From positions 1,928,501 to 1,992,500 of the forward strand of contig JAJLRJ010000013.1 in NCBI GenBank assembly GCA_024195265.1: a DNA stretch of 64,000 nucleotides, read 5' to 3'. The position numbers were made by a program, and so were the translations under genes. Below the pieces are notes generated by a model. It was not told where the DNA came from, searched no databases, and saw only the letters and a list, made by a program, of their open reading frames with translations. How positions within the stretch are numbered: position 1 is the first letter of the stretch; each line of letters opens with the position of its first letter. This DNA comes from Dendrophyllia cribrosa. Its lineage: Eukaryota; Cnidaria; Anthozoa; Scleractinia; Dendrophylliidae. Below, in pieces: positions 44,330 to 54,982 of the stretch.

Positions 44330-45340
44330 AACTGAAAAAAATCATATTTCAACATTAGTGAAAATATCTAAAAATGCGAATGGATATGTATCTTTGCTAT
44401 CATTTTTTTCCCACCGTTAAAACCATCGAACAAACTAAAAGGTAGGTATTGGTATATAATCAAATGTAATCGAAACATCTTCGGATCTTCCTCGGAAAAC
44501 TTTGGCAATCTTCGGACGTTCTCGAAAAATGATATTCGTAAAAACAAAATTCATATCTCGGTGAACCCAAGTATTGCTTCATTTGTCTGAAAAGTGAGGG
44601 AGATAACCAATATTCAACATAGTAGTAGTCCACTGTACAAGCAAAAAAAAATTCAAAAGTTTCTACTTGCCATTTGAACAACATTGCTGAACACCAAATG
44701 TCCGCCAACCGAATCGCGCAGGAACACCATCAACAGCCTTCCCAACAAAATGGCGGCCTGCGGTGCATGCAATACAGGACTTGTAAATACGATGTACCGA
44801 AGATCCGCGAATTGCAGCCTGGTTTTTGATTTAAGAAGACGTAGAGGAGGAAGGATTTCTTTCAATGCTATCTGCAACACGTAGATAATCAGAATAAAAG
44901 TGATATTATCGACAAAAAACGTCAAGCAGGAATGAAAATAAATTATGACTGACATTATTCAGGTTTTACCTTTAAAGAAATGTGCTTGTCTGTCATTGGA
45001 GGAATATGAAACCAGCAGAAAACATTGATGCAGCTATCAAGTACCTTATAAAAATGAAAAAAGCTCCATAAATTTACATTGGCAAAAGGTGTTCCAACTG
45101 AATGTGTCTACAATATTATTGTAACTCGCCGTGAGTACCAATTTTGGCTTTCCCTAACGTCATATCATGTCATATCAAAATTCAGAAGCATTAAAAAACA
45201 GATTTCGATTCCGAAATGTTTATGGAATTGTAGAGAGTTTACAACTACACATTTGGGCCAAATTTTGAAGCGTAAGAGCATTTCGTTCAAGAGTTATTGG
45301 CGAACGAGCATTAGACATTTTCAGTATAAATGTATGAAGC

Positions 45341-45382
45341 GACCATGTTGGTGTACCAATTAAGTACACCAACATGGCGGCC
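45341..45382. repeat. Short palindrome GGTGTACC...GGTACACC type
   Basis: ACCATGTTGGTGTAC and GTACACCAACATGGCGG flank a 9-nt centre. These are the same ends as those of the longer element at 50656-51091, so this is probably an internally deleted derivative. Confidence 0.6.
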
Positions 45383-45740
45383 AAAACTTCCATGTCATAA
45401 TTACGCAAAAATCTCATCACAAAAGATTGGATTCACTATAAGTCACATTAAATCGACTTATAAGCATCTATGATGCAAAAATAACTTTCAACTGGTTCAA
45501 TTTTGTTTATCATGCTTTTCACGACTTATCTAAAATAGCGTGACGAATTGCGTGACACATTTAAAACCTTTACAAATCTAGAGCAAAACATCGTTAAAAC
45601 CTGAAACTTTCCACTGGTATCTACATACAAAGTTAGAAACAGCTTTGTAGGATGTAAAGTTTAGATTTTTGAATTTTTATGACGTCATGTGCAAGCCAAG
45701 AATAACTCGTCTGACCGGTTTTTGGAAGGTCACGGGGGGT

Positions 45741-45890
45741 TTTCTGTCAGGGACTTGTATTCAGATTCCGGTCAGGGACTCATATTCAGATCCCAGTCAG
45801 GGACTGAGATTAAGATTCCAGTAGGGACTCAGATTAAGATTCGGGTCAGGGACTCATATTAAGATTCCGGTAGGGACTCGGATTTTTCTT
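45741..45890. repeat. Minisatellite, about 26 bp unit (GTCAGGGACTCATATTCAGA)
   Basis: Six imperfect copies of gtcagggactcatattcagattccg, some shortened to gtagggactc. No coding sequence spans it. Confidence 0.75.
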
Positions 45891-46171
45891 TGTCCCATGC
45901 TCGTGACATGCTGAACATTGCATCTTTCTTATGAAAAACGTTGTTTTTTAGTATCACCTCTTCTCTACAGCTTGAAAGCGACAAACCAAGAACACGAGTT
46001 TCCCAGGAAGGGAAACACCACAGGGTCTTCCACACGGCAAAACAATCACTGGAGAAAATAAAAATATAGAACGACAATACAAACTTGTCATCGGAAAACG
46101 AAATAAGAACTAGAGAAATATAACTAGGAGGACGGACTCTTAAAGTTATATATATATGTGAACTGATAAAG

Positions 46172-46355
46172 AACAATAATCAAAGGCTCCTATGAACCAA
46201 CTCGTGAATACGGAACGTTCGGACCTTCCCCTTCCCCTTCACCGACCACACCCCTACCCACCACCACCTGCGTATAACTACCCACCCTCCCCACCCACGC
46301 CGTCCCATGGGTAAGGCAGGCGACCATTACATATCGCAGGCTCAACTGAATCTTA
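46172..46355. repeat. Dispersed repeat, copy 1 (partner at 63648-63843)
   Basis: aggctcctatgaaccaactc, CTCGTGAATAC, CCACCCTCCCC, CGCCGTC, CATGGGTAAGGCAGG and ACATATCGCA match the same order at 63660-63843. C-rich on the plus strand. Unknown element type. Confidence 0.6.
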
Positions 46356-46359
46356 ATTC

Positions 46360-47220
46360 TTTGTGCCTATTTAACAAATAGATTCCATTTTGCCGTGCGC
46401 CGTGCGTCTGTTCAGTTATAGATTACACATGATGTCAAATTGTGTTAAGAACGAAAAAGTACGGCTTGTTGGACACTGACAGGGAAGAAAAAATTAGCCT
46501 CGTAGCACTCGACTGTCTGATCATGACTGTTCGAGGTTTTCTTTTCTAATTTCGGCATTTTCCACGTCAACAAAACTACTTTTCGTTTCAGTTTCTTATA
46601 TAATTGTCAATAGTTCCACTCGTTCTTTCCAGAATAATCTGGTCCAACTGTCCGCCATGTCCGCATCTGTACTCTCATCGATCATAGGAAATGACCAAAC
46701 AAAATGCAGTATATTGTATTAATTGATCACATTTTATTCCATCTTATTTACAATATGTCTGCTTCTTATCACAGATGTAGACAAAATATGCTTACTGCAG
46801 CTTAGATGCAACTTACACGAAATGCAAATTGTACTAATAGGTTCAAAACAAAAAGTAATTCAATTACGTTTTTTAATAACAGTTATGAATAAAAACAAAA
46901 ATCCAACAGTGCACTTAACTAAATGATAAAAAACAAATCCAAGGTTTTCTTTACTTGCTTTTAACTTTATTTTTACAGGGAAACTTGCAGTTCTAGCAAA
47001 GTTCCAAAAAAGAAATAGGCGAAAAGATGTATCAGAAAGAAAGACATTTATATTTGAACTTATATATGACTGAAAGAAGATTACTCTTGGTTTCCGTACA
47101 CAACTTATATGGCTAATACAAGAAAGTTATCTTATATATTAGATGTCCTATTTAGCATATGATTGGTGTTAAAATCAGTTAAAGTTCTTATAAAACATGA
47201 TCAAGCGTGTGACATATTCC
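46360..47220. other. AT-rich sequence downstream of GPCR5
   Basis: No gene, TIR pair or satellite recognised. Adjoins the triplicated 3' end of GPCR5. Confidence 0.45.
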
Positions 47221-47560
47221 CACGGCTAAAACAAAACTTCAGAAATCAAATACACAGATTGAGTCCTTGTGAAGTATCTCATTGAAAGATGTAACTGCCA
47301 TTTCAAGCACATTTTAAGACATTTTTTCCATTCGTACGGCCTAACACAAGACTACAGGAATCAAACACACAGATTGGCATATCAGGGCTCTCAGTGAAAG
47401 ATCTAACTGTTTTTTAAGAAACATCAAAACAGTTTTTATAGCTAGTTTTCACATTGTCACGGCCTAAAACAAGCTTACAGAAATCAAACATACAGATTAA
47501 TATGTCAGTGGAAGATCTAACTGCCGTTTCAAGCACATTTAAGACAGTTTTTAAAGCCAG
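47220..47560 (-). repeat. Triplicated receptor 3' end
   Basis: Three tandem units of about 110-125 bp, each carrying (plus-strand view) gg/gccTAAaACAAG...CAGAAATCAAAcAcACAGATT...GAAAGATcTAACTGCC...CAAGCACATTTTAAGACA. The rightmost unit contains the real GPCR5 C-terminal codons and stop; the other two are extra copies of that gene end plus 3' UTR. Confidence 0.75.
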
Positions 47561-48521
47561 TTTTCAACTCCTTATGTAAACTGCCATAGATCAGACAATT
47601 CAACGCGCTGTTAGCAATAGGGAAGATGTTAGCCGTGGTGAAGATAAATAGAGAGTATTTCTGTTTCATCAAATGACCATATGTCATCCAGAAGAACACC
47701 ACATGTTGTGGAAGCATGCAGATGGCGTACAAGATCACCAAACATGCTAATACTCTGGACATGTTACTTTCCTGTCTTCGTCTCTGCCTCACACTGGCGT
47801 TCAAAACACTTGCAATCGAGTTGTCTCCGTTATTGGTGGTCGAGGCAGTTGGTAACACGCGAGAGCGGCTCCGTTTAACCTTGAACACTGTGGCAATGGA
47901 CAAGAACATGATGACCACAAGTGGGATAGCGTATTGGATAAGGAAAATAAGAATCCAGTAGACCTGTTTGTACGGTTTGTCAACTGGCCAAACCTCGTCG
48001 CAAAATATCTTGTCTTTGTAACGTGTGGTTTTCGCGACAAGGAGAACTGGCAATCCAGTGAGTAGAGATAACAGCCATGTCACAGTTATCACGACCGCTG
48101 TTGTCTTATGAGTCATTCCGAAACGCACGTGAATGGGGTTTGATACCGCTTTATAGCGCAGGAGAGCGATACACAGGAGGGTACCCACGGTAGAGGACAA
48201 ACAGGTTGGTAGGACTGTGTAGGCGAGTTTACAAATGGCATCACCCATCTCCCAGCTGTAGTTGTTCTCGAAGAAGGAGAGTTGAGTTGGAGTGTACAGT
48301 GCTACGAAAATGAAGTCCGAAGCCGAGAGGTTTAGCACCAGGAGGTTAGTTGTTGTTCGTAATCGCTGCTTCGTGGCAATAGCCAGGCAAACGGCACCAT
48401 TTCCAAGTAAACCGATGAACAAGATTGCGGAGAAAAGCAGACGAAAGAACCATTTCATTGTAGGAGTGGTAAGATCACTCCATGCTTCGGGTGTTGATGA
48501 ATTCGTACTATTGGCATCCAT
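47529..48521 (-). CDS. GPCR5: intronless class A G-protein-coupled receptor, inverted paralogue of GPCR1
   Basis: 330 codons from the minus-strand ATG at 48521 (MDANST). Complete seven-transmembrane receptor with the same landmarks as GPCR1: GN (N41), NLSASD (D69), Cys97-Cys174, LLRYKAV instead of DRY, Trp149, Pro200, CMLPQH and a TM7 motif changed to NCLIY (N-P-x-x-Y with Pro to Cys). Tail ends CLKCA. About 90 per cent identical to GPCR1 by eye, with changes concentrated near the N-terminus, the TM2-TM3 loop and loop 3. Upstream sequence to about 50290 is also homologous to that of GPCR1, so gene and promoter were duplicated and inverted together. Confidence 0.9.
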   Translation of the reverse strand: MDANSTNSSTPEAWSDLTTPTMKWFFRLLFSAILFIGLLGNGAVCLAIATKQRLRTTTNLLVLNLSASDFIFVALYTPTQLSFFENNYSWEMGDAICKLAYTVLPTCLSSTVGTLLCIALLRYKAVSNPIHVRFGMTHKTTAVVITVTWLLSLLTGLPVLLVAKTTRYKDKIFCDEVWPVDKPYKQVYWILIFLIQYAIPLVVIMFLSIATVFKVKRSRSRVLPTASTTNNGDNSIASVLNASVRQRRRQESNMSRVLACLVILYAICMLPQHVVFFWMTYGHLMKQKYSLFIFTTANIFPIANSALNCLIYGSLHKELKTGFKNCLKCA

Positions 48522-50330
48522 CAAAGCTGTTTATATGCGCTGAACAAGCTGGCTTTAACGTTTGACTCTGTGTATGAAATCTAAAGTTTGACCATTCAAA
48601 TGAAAGCTACTGAGCAGTACTTTCCTGTGGTGCTGTTTATTATGCTGGTAAAGGTGGTTCTTAACTTTTAAGTCTCGTGAATGAAATCCTAAAGTGTTAC
48701 CTTTTAAATACGTAAGTATATTCTGCGGTTCTATTTATAATGACGCTGTTCAAAGCGGTGCTTTCCTTTGAGTCGGTGGATAAATCGCACAGTGTGACTT
48801 TCAAATGAAATCTAATAAATCTTGAATCCAAATAGAAATGGGACAGTCTAGTCTATAAAATAAATAAAATTATTAACTCAGACGTTTGCTTTATCGGTAG
48901 CGTCGTTGGCTATGCACGAGGCTCTTTACTGGTTCGTCTGGATTTCGACGCGGAGACGGTTTATTGCCAACGCCCTAGTAAACGATGGTCCTTTCCAATA
49001 AAAGTAAGAAAGGGTATATGTCAAGGTATTTGAGGGCCAAAATACCAATTTTTTGTTGTTGTTGTTTGTTGTAATGCTCTTGTTACTGCTAGTAAGGGAC
49101 TACTCGACGTCTAACAGAACTCTCAAAGGTAATGAAGATATGATAACAGGAACCTTGCAATTGTCGATGCTGATCTCGTCGAAGTGATTTTGGCGCCTTG
49201 AGATTGGATTACACACAGAAAAAATCTTCAAGCGAACATGTGATTTGCTTCTCGGTCAACCTTCCTGGCCAGAAAGGGCTTCAGAGGGACCGCTATGTAG
49301 TCTGTTGGGAATCTCTTTCACAGCTAATGAAGATCCGATGATCAGTAACTCAGTTGCATTGATCTTGACGAACTGATCTTTACTCCTTGAGATTTCACAC
49401 AGCGACAATTTGTGCTTTAGCCGTGTATTCGGTGATAGTGCTTAGCCGGGTATGTGTTTGGCTTCTCGCTTAGTTATCTCTGAGAGAAAATAGAATTAAC
49501 CTGCTTGACGACAAGAGGAAAACTCTCTCGCGCAATGAAGACACTTGTACTAATCTTGAAGAAAATTTAAAGCAAACGCCGAGACTGCCTTCCGCCAACG
49601 TGAAACGAAGGACTTTTATCTTCTTATCGCAGCCACAAAGACGTCAATTCCTTCTTAAAAAGACGGAAATTAACAAAGATTGTGTACTTTTAAGCAGTAG
49701 AGTATTACCATTTGCATTTAGATCGATATCTCGCTCCGCCTTCAATAAAAACCTTAATGATACCAACATTGTTTTATGCAGACAGAATAATATATAGCGT
49801 AAATATGTTAGAAAATTGTTGTGCTTTATTCAAGGATTTTTGCAAGTGTCGAACGAGATAAAGCAGGTTACCAAAGAAGGCAAAAAGCTTTAATGATGAC
49901 GTTTACCTAAGAATTAAAATGACTAATGTGGCTCCTTCCTTAAATTCGAATAGATGACAAAATGTGGACATCGCATGGCATTTAATTATTTCAATTAAGA
50001 ACACACAGGTTGTGTTTTATCCTTAATTTATGTGTCGAATTTAGGTCGCATCGAAAAAATGTAGGAGGATAAAAATGAATGAATGTGACCAATATCGACT
50101 GGAAAACAATAAATCATAGAGGTAAATTTTATTACTTGCTACGTATTTGAACGGAAATTAAGTGATTTTCAGCTATTTTTCTGGAAATACGAATTTCACT
50201 GATTCCACATCATAATGCGACGTTAACACTGAATAATTAGAATAACAATAAAATATTTGCATTATGGACGAAAGAGAATATAATGTGTAAACAGGTTTAT
50301 GAAGAAAATTTCACATTCGCAAATTGTTTT
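48522..50330 (-). repeat. Upstream region of GPCR5, inverted homologue of the GPCR1 upstream region
   Basis: Minus-strand matches to 9790-10650 include CGTTTCACGTTGGCGG, AAGAAGATAAAAGTCCT, AGGATAAAACACAACC, ATGCGACCTAAATTCGACAC and ATTTCCGTTCAAATACG. A few degenerate minus-sense satellite monomers (48545-48830) sit directly upstream of the start codon, so here satellite is at the 5' side of the gene. No other gene seen. Confidence 0.6.
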
Positions 50331-50655
50331 GAAAAAAAAAAGGCTTAGGGTTATCAATATTGACGACTACCAATGTTTCAAAAGCGTAGAATCAAGACAA
50401 ATTGGATGACATTTTTCCTTTGAAAAGGCGATACAAAGTATACTCTGTAATGAACCACTGATAAAGTTGTTTTTTAATAGATTGTTTTCATCTGCGCAAG
50501 CAGTTTGTTTTTCTGGATTTGAGAGCAACCCAAGAAAAAGATGTTGCAGAGAATGCAAAACGAAACTACTTGGCAAAATTGTCAAACCCAACGACCTTTA
50601 ATAACCGAGTTATGGGGAGAATAATATTTCAAAAATTAGAGAACTTTGTATGCGT

Positions 50656-51091
50656 CCGCCATGTTGGTGTACCACTTTGGTTTCACCGCGGTCAAACGTC
50701 CGAGGCGTTTTTCGTTTTATTTAGTGGGATTTCATTTAATATTTTAAAAGTGGAAACATGGGCGAGGATGTATAAAATAATTAGTTTATGTAACTATCTT
50801 TTCATCTTTCTCAAAATAATGAGCTTCTTTTCGTTGAAAACTGACCAAAATGCTTCGTGCCTGAGCAAATTGTGTTGGCAAATGGCACCGACAATTCTGC
50901 AGTTTATAGTTTTCAAACGCTTAGAACTTTTTGAGTGAACTTTCAAAACGTTTAGTGAATTGACAGTGTATTGGTAATATATTAAACTTTAAACATTGAA
51001 AATGACACCTTAACTTTGAAGTACTTTGCTTAACTTTTGCAAATTTCTCTCGTTTGACCGCGGTGGACACTTTGGTACACCAACATGGCGG
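50656..51091. mobile_element. Non-autonomous element with CCGCCATGTTGGTGTACCA termini
   Basis: Terminal CCGCCATGTTGGTGTACCA is mirrored by GGTACACCAACATGGCGG. A second arm pair, ACCGCGGTCAAACG (50685-50698) and CGTTTGACCGCGGT (51051-51064), lies just inside. About 436 bp with an AT-rich centre and no supported coding sequence. The short palindrome at 45341 has the same ends. Confidence 0.72.
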
Positions 51092-51789
51092 CCGAATTTA
51101 CATGTTTAAGAAATACTTAAAATGCAACTAAATTTTCTTTATAATTGTTTCTGTTTAGTTCATAGATTTAAACGCCTATGATTTACATCCTCGCTTTAGA
51201 AAAGTCCACAAGCTGAGTGAAAAATATATTTTTTTGTTTCTTACACAGAGACGCTCAGCCGCACCGCCAGAAACATTTAAATACTTTATCTCCAAAGCAA
51301 TGTAATGTATTGACGTGAAATTTGGCACAACGATTACTACGGCGAAAATATAAGAGACATAAGAGGCGTGTAATGAGAGAGATGAGAGCGCGAGACAAGC
51401 CTCTGGCACCCAGGGTACTATTGCTGATATGAAGAACCGGTAAGATGGGCCGTTTCGAATAACCTGTTTAGCCGGATTTTAGAATTTTGATGACGTCAGA
51501 AATAGAGCGATGTACAACAAATTAAATTAGACTTGAAAGAAATCTGATGTTGATTTTAAAACACCGCAAATATACCACGCAAATGCCTAGGGGGAAAACC
51601 TCTCAAACTATTTTGTGGTATTCACAAGTTGTATAAAGTTAATAAACCTAAAGTAGGTTTTTATCAATGGCTTGTGGTGTCTAAAATTTGTACACCACCC
51701 GCTGTTTTATTATGACAATCAAGAATACAGATCTATTGCCACACTGTCTCGACGAAATAACAAATTGTTGCTTACTTAATTCCCATGTT

Positions 51790-51995
51790 ACATCGCCAAA
51801 TGCCACAAAATATACAACGAAATTGGATAACAAGATTCTATAGAGCAAAACAGAATTACTATTTTGAAGAAAAAGTGTAGGATTGCAAGGATGGAGGTGG
51901 ATTACAGTTCATCGGCAGTTCATCAAATTTGATTTCGTGACAGACGGTCAAGAAATCAAAATTGCTCTTCTGGCAAAATTTTGAGCCATCGTTAC
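51790..51995. repeat. Dispersed repeat, inverted partner of 775-965
   Basis: CATGTTACATCGCCAAATGC, TAGAGCAAAACAGAA, TTGCAAGGATGGAGGTGGAT and TTTGATTTCGTGACAGACGG occur in reverse complement at about 965-780 (for example GCATTTGGTGACGTAACATG). The element type is unknown; the left copy lies in a BRIX1 intron. Confidence 0.6.
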
Positions 51996-52039
51996 TTTTG
52001 TCTCTTTAGTTCATATTTCTTTGCGTTCAATACTATTTC

Positions 52040-52164
52040 TAGACTTGCCACAAGTCCCTTCCAATACTCATTTTCGCTAAGTTAGGTTCTTAACTTAATT
52101 CCGCGCGCAAATTTATCGAATGAAACTCGACTAAAAAAGCGAAGGTTGACTTGTGGCAAGTCTA
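52040..52164. mobile_element. MULE-type MITE with 9-bp target duplication
   Basis: TIRs TAGACTTGCCACAAGTC and GACTTGTGGCAAGTCTA (perfect over 17 bp). TACTATTTC occurs immediately on both sides (52031-52039 and 52165-52173). 125 bp, non-coding. The exact flanking duplication makes this a clear recent insertion. Confidence 0.9.
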
Positions 52165-52229
52165 TACTATTTCAAGATAATAAAGCTCCTGGCCATAAAC
52201 ATGAATACACGATATATCAGCCCATAAGC

Positions 52230-53180
52230 AGTGTGCCTTCAATTCATATCCGTCGTATTTAAGTCGCGTCGAAACAAATTAATAACCATAAAAATGGTTG
52301 AATACGAACTGTACCTGACTTGGAAAGCAGTACATCGCGCAGATAAAGTTTGTTATATATGCTTTAATTGTATTTGGACGGAAAGTGGGCTGATCGATTT
52401 TTGGTATTTTTCTGAAATTTGCATTTCATTCCTCGACTTTGAAATGTGACGTTCAAATAATTAGATTAATGATAAAAGGTTTTGTATTATGCACGAAAAT
52501 GTACTGCGTAAACACGTTTAACATAAAAACTTAACAGTCGTAAATTGGTTTTAGGAAGACAGGTAACGAAAGTTGACGGCGACCTTTTTAAAAAGGCATT
52601 TGACTTAACATTCAGACAAAACTGGATGCTTTTTCGTTCTCAGTAATTGGTGTCAAAAATCGAACATAAGTTGCAGTTTGCATTGAACAGCTGATAAAAG
52701 TATTTTTTCCGATTAAGTAAGAATGATATATTACATCAACCGACATGCGGTGAATAAATTAGGTTTTTAAATGGCGCAAATATTCCGCGCTAACTATTCC
52801 GAAATTCGGAACCATTACGAGACTCGGAGCCATTACGAAATTTCGGAAATTTTTTACGAATGGCGGGCCATGAATGTCTACCCCAAAAAGCTCGCAAATT
52901 GTTTTGTGTTATTCACGGTTTTTATTTAGTTTTATAACAATCGCCAAAGGGTACCGAAATGTGGGTGTCTTTTTTTCATTCAACAATCTTTCCGACTTAA
53001 AAAATTAAATCCAAAAAGATGGGTATATTGGTTTGAAAAGATGTCAAAATTCCAACTCTATCTGCCATTTAACGAACCACTGTTTATTACAACACAAAGG
53101 GATAACTGATATACCAAAGCATATGCGACAGAAAAATTGAGCTTCAGATAAATAACATGTCAGTTTTAATGCATAACTAA
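52230..53180 (-). repeat. Segmental-duplication block S, inverted copy
   Basis: Reverse complement of the 9283-10080 order: CGTATTTAAGTCGCGTCGAA, ATGGTTGAATACGAACTGTA-type sequence, TGACGTTCAAATAATTAGAT, GTCAAAAATCGAACATAAGT, CTGCCATTTAACGAACC and ATTGAGCTTCAGATA. Lies beyond the GPCR5 upstream homology, as a second block S in the inverted part. Confidence 0.7.
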
Positions 53181-53404
53181 TTATACCAAGGTAATATTTT
53201 TAGAAAAAAACAACACGGCAAACTGTTTTGCCGACTTTTAATGGACCACTGCATGATAGACTAATAAAGAAAGTCATATCAACAAAAAAGCTTTTAGTTT
53301 CACATCTCTCCTTGGTCAATTTTTACCAATTAAGCGGCTAGGTCAAGAAGAGAATCACATAGTCAGTTCTCAAATCTCGCGAAATGTTGTTAGAAATTCA
53401 GAGT

Positions 53405-54180
53405 GAAATGGTTAACTGTGATCATTCAAATGAAAGCTATTGAGCAGTACTTTCCTGTGTTGCTGTTTATTATGCTGTACAAGGTGGTTCTAACTTTTGA
53501 GTCTGTGGATGAAATCCTAAAGTGTGACCATTCAAATGAAAGCTATTGAGCAGTACTTCCCTGTGGTACTGTTTATTATGCTGTACAAGGTGGTTCTAAC
53601 TTTTGAGTCTGTGGATGAAATCCTAAAGTGTGACCATTCAAATAAAAGTTAGAACCACCTTGTACAGCATAATAAACAGTACCACAGGGAAGTACTGCTC
53701 AATAGCTTTCATTTGAATGGTCACACTTTAGGATTTCATCCACAGACTCAAAAGTTAGAACCACCTTGTACAGCATAATAAACAGTACCACAGGGAAGTA
53801 CTGCTCAATAGCTTTCATTTGAATGGTCACACTTTAGGATTTCATCCACAGACTCAAAAGTTAGAACCACCTTGTACAGCATAATAAACAGTACCACAGG
53901 AAAGTACTGCTCAATAGCTTTCGAGTCTGTAGATGAAATCCTAAAGTGTTACCATTCAAATAAAAGCTACTGAGCAGTACTTTCCTGTGGTACTGTTTAT
54001 TATGCTGTACAAGGTGGTTCTAACTTATGAGTCTGTAGATGAAATCCTAAAGTGTGACCATTCAAATAAAAGCTACTGAGCAGTACTTTCCTATGGTGCT
54101 GTTTATTATGGTCTATTATGCTGTACAAGGTGGTTCTAACTTTTGAGTCTGTGTGACCATTCAAATGGAAGCTTTGGAGC
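53405..54180. repeat. 106-bp satellite array 7, orientation-switching
   Basis: Monomers run in minus sense at 53405-53643, plus sense at 53644-53922 and minus sense again at 53925-54165. The junctions are abrupt: at 53640 CATTCAAATAAAAGTTAGAA joins two half-monomers head to head, and at 53922 agctttc joins gagtctgtagatg. Individual monomers are close to the consensus. Confidence 0.92.
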
Positions 54181-54978
54181 ATTGCATTCTTTAGGTACCA
54201 TTTGATTTTCAATATTTTGCAAATTCGATATTTTCTTATTATGAAACAGGGCGTCATTGTTAACCATACAGAGAAGAAATAAAAAAAGCCGAAAATGACA
54301 GGTTCGATCGCATCTATCCACTAAAGGAGCCGATTCTTTATTAAAATAATATTCTTGGTTGACCGGATTGAAAGTACAAGCAAACAAACCATTCCAATGG
54401 ACAATTAGCGGAAATTGTAGGCAAATTTATCAGGTATATCACTCGTTTTTCAGAATGGAATTGATTTAAGACGTTCTGATAAGGGAAATGTAATTTTCAT
54501 GTTTCCTACAGGATGAAAGCCGCATATTTGAACTGTTTTTTAAACCTCGACAAAACAAGGATTCTTTGTGTGTGCAAAATTCATTTCAGACAATGGACAC
54601 TACACACTAACATTTTCAGCCGATTTATTTGATCTAGACTATTAAGTAGTCTTTGCATCGGTTTCTTTTTAAATTGTATATGCTCCCCTCTGATAGCTTT
54701 TTGCATTATTACAAGAAAAATTTTCCCTTCCAACATCTTTAGCTGGATATGCGCGCCAAAACCAAACAAAGCAAATTACCATCCTCCATTAGCGCGCCGC
54801 GGTGGCCTGTGTTTTAATAATAGATGTATCGGCTATTAAGTGAGCTTTACTAAAAGCGAAATTAAAGGCTTTTAAAACGGACGAAGACTCTAATCAAAAA
54901 TATTATCACGTTGTTTTGCCTTGTTTTTGTTTGATTTGACCCACTCAAGTTGCACTATGATAACTGATAAAGTTGTAT
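54180..54978. other. Non-coding stretch
   Basis: No gene, satellite or TIR pair recognised. Confidence 0.4.
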
Positions 54979-54982
54979 TTAA

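Noticed and set aside
44653..44955. 100-codon minus-strand frame with a hydrophobic start
   Set aside because: No recognisable domain, overlaps ATGGCGGCC repeat sequence and has no homologous copy in the window.
50519..50938. 139-codon plus-strand frame with hydrophobic stretches
   Set aside because: Spans the end of a non-autonomous element with inverted repeats; no conserved motif or splice context.
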